Source of the DNA: Azolla caroliniana
Lineage: Eukaryota; Polypodiophyta
Assembly: GCA_043228905.1 (NCBI GenBank)
Contig: JBHGNT010000011.1
Span: 2,976,001 to 3,040,000, forward strand
Reading direction: 5' to 3'
DNA length: 64,000 nucleotides
The translations under genes and the position numbers were made by a program. Every line of letters begins with the position of its first letter. Positions within the stretch are counted from its first letter, which is position 1. The notes beneath the pieces were generated by a model. That model saw only the letters and a program-made list of their open reading frames with translations. It was not told where the DNA came from and did no database searches. Below are positions 59,960 to 64,000 of this stretch, piece after piece.

Positions 59960-60480
59960 GACAATTATCTCATTGGATGAGGAACTACAACCCTAACAAG
60001 CCAAGTTAGAGGATTAGATGCTTGCCTAAAAGCATTAAAAGGGAACCTAGAACTTTATGGGGCTGAGTTAAAGGATTAGAAACCCTCTTCATAGCATTCT
60101 TCGAGAAGTTGGGACTTCAACAAGTTGAGTTTGGCACACTGGAAGCTTGTGTGAAACCATCAAACGAGAACTTCTATTTTTAACATGTCAAGGTTGAAGA
60201 TTTGAAACTCTCCTCAAACTAACAAATGAAAACATAACACTTCAATAGGTCAATTCCAAGGATTAGAAACTCTCGGAAAATAATCAAGTGAAAACCTAGA
60301 GCTGAAACGGGTAGAGTCACAAAATTAAAAGTGTTGGGCTACAAAGAGCTCTCCTCATAAGATTGGAGTTGACTTCAAGACCTTGAGGTGAAGGATTATA
60401 AGCTTGTCTTCAGAACATCTGCTCCGAGTATTAGGAGGTCTTCTTCAGAGAATCGAATGAGGACTTGGAATTGTAACGAG
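59960..60480. repeat. degenerate tandem repeat, about 62-bp period
   Basis: The phrase AAGGATTAGAAACTC (and variants) recurs at about 60011, 60072, 60199, 60261, 60323 and 60392, with a weak copy near 60136, together with GAGAACTT-like phrases. About seven to eight diverged units. Confidence 0.7.
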
Positions 60481-60760
60481 GCGAACCAAACGATTTAGAA
60501 GATCTTTGAAAAGGGCAGCAAACAAAAGATCAGATAATTAGAAGAGGCGAAGCCTCGTGCTTAGTTAGAGAGATCAGACAAGTATTCGGGGCTTTAGCAG
60601 GCTTGACTTGGGTCTGGCTTTACTTTTTTTGACTCTTCTAGGCATTGACCCCACCTTGACTTGACTTGGATTGACTTGACTTGACCAAACCAAATTGAGT
60701 CTTCATGCTTTCTAAAATCTATAAGTTTGAAGCTTTTCTTTTTTACTTGGTCCACTTAGT

Positions 60761-60786
60761 TTGCGTTTGCGTTTGCGTTTGCGTTT
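60761..60786. repeat. (GTTTGC)4 hexanucleotide repeat
   Basis: GTTTGC repeated four times, then GTTTTG, close to the expected 5' end of the DCD gene. Confidence 0.9.
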
Positions 60787-60882
60787 TGTTCTTCTCCATC
60801 AAAACTCGAAAGCGATCAGAAGAACAACTCTTGTGGTTAGGGCAAATCAACGCAGGGCTTCTTCTTCTCTGTCTCTGAAAAG
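60787..60882 (+). other. probable 5' UTR exon of DCD gene
   Basis: Pyrimidine-rich transcript-like sequence ending CTCTGAAAAG before GTATTTCTTT, a good splice donor at 60883. The best acceptor before the ATG is GGTTGTAG at 61960-61967, giving a 5' UTR intron of about 1.1 kb (60883-61967). The transcription start is not defined. Confidence 0.45.
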
Positions 60883-61967
60883 GTATTTCTTTCTCCCTAC
60901 CCGCTGTCTCTTCTTTCATTATCTGAAATTTCCATGGTTTCTTCGGATCTACGGAAGATCTTCCCAGAAATTGGGTTTCCTTCATAAAAACAGGGTACCC
61001 GAGATCTTCATAGCTATAACTCTGTTATTTCTCGGCAAAATCCCTGTGGATTTTAGAATTGACCCCTTAATTCCTGTTGATATTGGCAAAAGGATGAGAA
61101 ATCTCATAGGTTTTAGGTTAAATCTGTGAAACGAGATCCTCTGGTTCTCCTTCTTAAACATGGTCTTGAACCTTCTCTGGTCTCTGCTTGAGTTTTTTCA
61201 ATGTATTATTCCCTTTATTATCTGTGGAGGGTCTTGACTAGTGATAGCCTTCTTCTTGGCTTTCTAATTATTTATTATATGGACAATTCCCCTTTTTAAT
61301 GAAGGTTCTTGACTATTGACCACGGTGTTCTTGACTATTCCCTTTTTAAAAATGTCGGGGTTCCTTATGATTCCCTTAGCCATTTAGGATCTTGGACTCT
61401 TAATTTGATATAATATTGACTTTTGCTATGTATGGGTCCTGATTATTCCCTCTGATGAAGAGTATTGAATCTTGACCAACTTCTTGATTGATTCTTGACC
61501 AAATTTTGTCTGGCTTCTAGTATGTCTGGGATCAGATTGCCCCACTCTGATGCAAGTTCTTGCGCGACTTCGGCATTCTTCCTTTGTATAAAGTGATATG
61601 CTGATGCTGAGCATGGATTTGGATTGGGATGAGATTCGGCCATAGTCATATTGTGATGATATATAGTTAAAATTTTCTTTTTATAGGCTTTTGACTATGT
61701 AGCAATCTAGAGAGGGATGTATATAGTTTGATTTTTCCTTCATTTTGAGGTTTCAGCCATAGCCCAGTATGGTAGTATTGGGATTAGTAAGGGATCCATT
61801 TGCTATTCGTGGCAACTGAGGTGAATTTAATTCCTCCCAACCTTTGCCTTAAAGAGGAAGGGCTGGAACCACTGGGCCAATACAGTGCAGTAAGTTCAAG
61901 GCAAGTGGAATTATTAAGGGCAACAGTGATTTGCATCTAACCAGTTATTCTTTATGTCTGGTTGTAG
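60883..61967 (+). other. predicted 5' UTR intron
   Basis: T-rich throughout, no gene; bounded by GT at 60883 and AG at 61966-61967. Long leader introns are common in plant genes. Confidence 0.4.
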
Positions 61968-61984
61968 AGCAAAATAAGCGATAA

Positions 61985-64000
61985 ATGTCATCAAGAATGC
62001 ATTCGAAACCTGGGCGGGGATGGGAGAGGGGTTCTTCAGGCAGTAGAAGATACCCTGGAGGAGAAAGAGGTCCATCCCCACCGAAAGAGCATTTTCGTCG
62101 AAGAGATATAGGAGTCTCTCCTGAAAGATCAAAGAGAGGTAAATGGGAATCATCATCACCATCAAAGAAGAATCACATCATTGGGTCACCGAGTCGAATA
62201 TCACAAAGAAGGGGTTTTGACATACCTCCGAGATCATCATTCGGAAGGGAGGCGAGCTCACCAAAAACAAGGAGCAGCTTCTTCAATGGTGATGAGTTTC
62301 GTGTCAATTCCTCTCGTCAGGAAGGGCGCAGAGAAGGGCCAGGATTAGTCTTTCTATGCAACTCTTCGACAATGAGGGATTGCTTCCATTTTCGTGTTTT
62401 GGGTCTTCCCATAGCTCAACAAGACATTGTGAAACGAGTTGTTCCTGGAACAAAACTATTCTTGTTTAATGTCGAATTAAAGGAGCTGTATGGTGTGTTT
62501 GAGGCGGCGTCACATGGTGGAGTAAATCTCGTACCAGAGGCGTTTCAAGGTTCCAGAGAAGCGTACACTGCCCAGGTCATTACTTCTCTCTTGGTTATAT
62601 CGGTCCTTTTTTTTCTTTTGTATAAATAGTACAAGAATGCAGTTGTCTCCATGTCATGTCTATGTCATATGAACTCCAGTCTTCTTAGTGTAATGTCCTA
62701 TTGTGGGTATTGTATAACAGAAAATAATTAAGGGCAAACATCAGCCCCCCCCCCCCCCCCTAACATTCCGTATAATTGATTAGAATACCCCTAAGTTTTC
62801 AAATACTACAAGAATTCTGTATGTAATATATATTGCTTTCTAGAGGAGGGTATTCTGATCATTTATAAAAATTTAAGGGTGATATAGTAAATATTCAATC
62901 TCTTTGGGGTACTTTGGTGTCTTCACCTAAAAATAAGAAAACTCATCATGAAGCAAATTATGACATATCGATGCCTGTTCTGTCTTGTGTCACACCAGGT
63001 ACGATTCTCTATATTTAGGGATTGTTTGCCATTGGCTGACCACAAAACCCGAGATGTGCTTAAAGATAACTTTAGTCTGAAGGGAAAGTTTGACTGTCAG
63101 CTCTCAGCCAATCAGGTATAAAATTCAACTGGAAAATTTGGCTAGGATTATTATTATTGGCCAGGCTAGATTCGAGTCACGAATTATTGGTTCTAACCCT
63201 TCAAATACTTCTTTATTCAGGTAGATAGAATTATAGAGTTATTTTCACAAACTGAGAGCCGTCTGCCTCAACAACACATGGAAAGACCAAGTTTAGAGGG
63301 GGTTTATATGCCCACATCGTATTTACACGAGAATCTGTTTCCTGAATCTCACCTTCTTATAAACAAGTCTTTGGCAGATGCTGTTCGTGCTGATCCAGGT
63401 GCAGTATTAGCACACGGTGTAATAGATGAAGTGGATCAATTAGCATTTAAGTATCTACAAAATGATCCTGGATATGCTGCAATTCGACTAGATCCGGTGA
63501 ATACAAGCTTGTTATCGACATCTTCGAGAAAACGATCCATGGACCAAAATTTTCCAGGTTCTAATTTGCACCCACAATTCGGGTCATTTCCAGACTCAAG
63601 GATATCTTTAACAGATAAAAATGAGAAGGATAATAACTTGAATAATGATGGAGGAAGAACTTTAAATGAGGGTCTATCGAGTTCTAATTCTAATGAAAGA
63701 GGGTTGCTACGGCATCCTGGAATGCCACCGCATCAACTCAGCGGTGGTATGTATAATGGGCCTGTGCCAGGCCCCATCTCTGGCTCTGGTGGTGACCCCC
63801 TTATACCTTTCCATGGCATGCAAGGACATCCCCATATGATTCGGCCACCCCCAATATCAATGAATATGAACCAGACATTGATAGAGAACAATCAACGACG
63901 GGGAAAAAACCTGAGTAACCACATTCATGTCAGCAACCGACATGGTGGTAATCGTCATCAAGGGAAGTCAATGAAAAATAAGCCCAAATTTCCTCCTACT
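61985..64000 (+). CDS. DCD-domain protein, three exons, C-terminus beyond window
   Basis: Exons 61985-62575, 62999-63115 and 63221 to the window edge; both introns are GT-AG and phase 0. Residues 1-115 are Ser/Arg/Gly/Pro-rich, disordered. The DCD (development and cell death) domain follows at about 118-240: G-L-V-F-L-C-N-S-S-T, C-F-H-F-R-V-L-G-L-P, V-P-G-T-K-L-F-L-F, L-K-E-L-Y-G-V-F-E-A-A-S-H-G-G, then across intron 1 V-R-F-S-I-F-R-D-C-L-P-L and L-K-G-K-F-D-C-Q-L-S-A-N-Q. Exon 3 (260 codons so far) is low complexity. DCD proteins are plant-specific and linked to stress, hormone and cell-death responses; the exact role is unknown here. The frame is intact and is the only conventional host gene in the window. 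Confidence 0.9.
62743..62760. repeat. poly-C run of about 18 nt in DCD intron 1
   Basis: Homopolymer C run inside intron 1, followed by an imperfect inverted repeat (AGAATACCCC ... GAGGGTATTCT) that may be a small decayed hairpin element. Confidence 0.85.

Larger units (their letters stand above)
59662..60760. other. intergenic region upstream of DCD gene
   Basis: AT-rich, no gene. It contains a tRNA-like SINE head (59852-59908) and a degenerate 62-bp tandem repeat. A TTGACTTGAC run lies at about 60658-60684. Confidence 0.6.

Overview
This is nuclear DNA from a land plant. It holds a spliced gene of the plant DCD-domain family at the right edge, nested plant LTR retrotransposons (Ty1/copia and Ty3/gypsy, one with a chromodomain), and pieces of plastid DNA (psbA, petD with its group II intron, rpoA) and mitochondrial-type DNA (bacterial-like tRNAs) embedded in the retrotransposons. 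I cannot name the species.

Layout. 1-1.8 kb: a low-complexity Asn/Pro-rich reading frame on the minus strand and promoter-like AT-rich sequence. 1.8-4.9 kb: a scrambled chromodomain Ty3/gypsy element with a nested solo LTR; its LTRs carry strong heat-shock-element arrays and a reversed tRNA-like module. 4.9-7.0 kb plus 30.3-30.8 kb: one copia element (C1, minus strand) split by gypsy element II (7041-30294, 4-bp target duplication ACGT). Element II was in turn invaded by about 6 kb of organellar DNA (about 8.1-20.3 kb) and by a non-autonomous LTR element N (23759-28417). The organellar DNA was then split inside an rpoA tail by gypsy element I (12533-19599). 30.8-31.1 kb: a fragment of another copia gag (C2).

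31567-59656 is a large (about 10.1 kb unnested) Ty3/gypsy element IV, target duplication TGGTC. Three later insertions interrupt it: copia C3 in its 5' LTR (31952-37479, duplication GTACG), gypsy III in its reverse transcriptase (40555-47510), and copia C4 in its third reading frame (53128-58593, duplication GGTTT). Elements I, II and III form one family: LTR ends TGTCGTG...CACGACA, a primer site matching tRNA-Trp, a D-H-(G/S)-S protease motif and 4-bp target duplications. N shares the primer site, the LTR-end pattern and the polypurine tract, but is non-autonomous: pol is replaced by a novel acidic and Trp-rich frame. C3 and C4 have near-identical LTRs and full-length reading frames, so they are the youngest; C3 carries a Gly in place of a catalytic Asp in its reverse transcriptase.

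59.7-64 kb is the only conventional gene territory: a degenerate 62-bp tandem repeat, a GTTTGC repeat, a probable 5' UTR exon with a long intron, and the DCD-domain coding exons, running off the window. Insertion order follows from the nesting: C1 before II, then organellar DNA and N, then I; and IV before III, C3 and C4.
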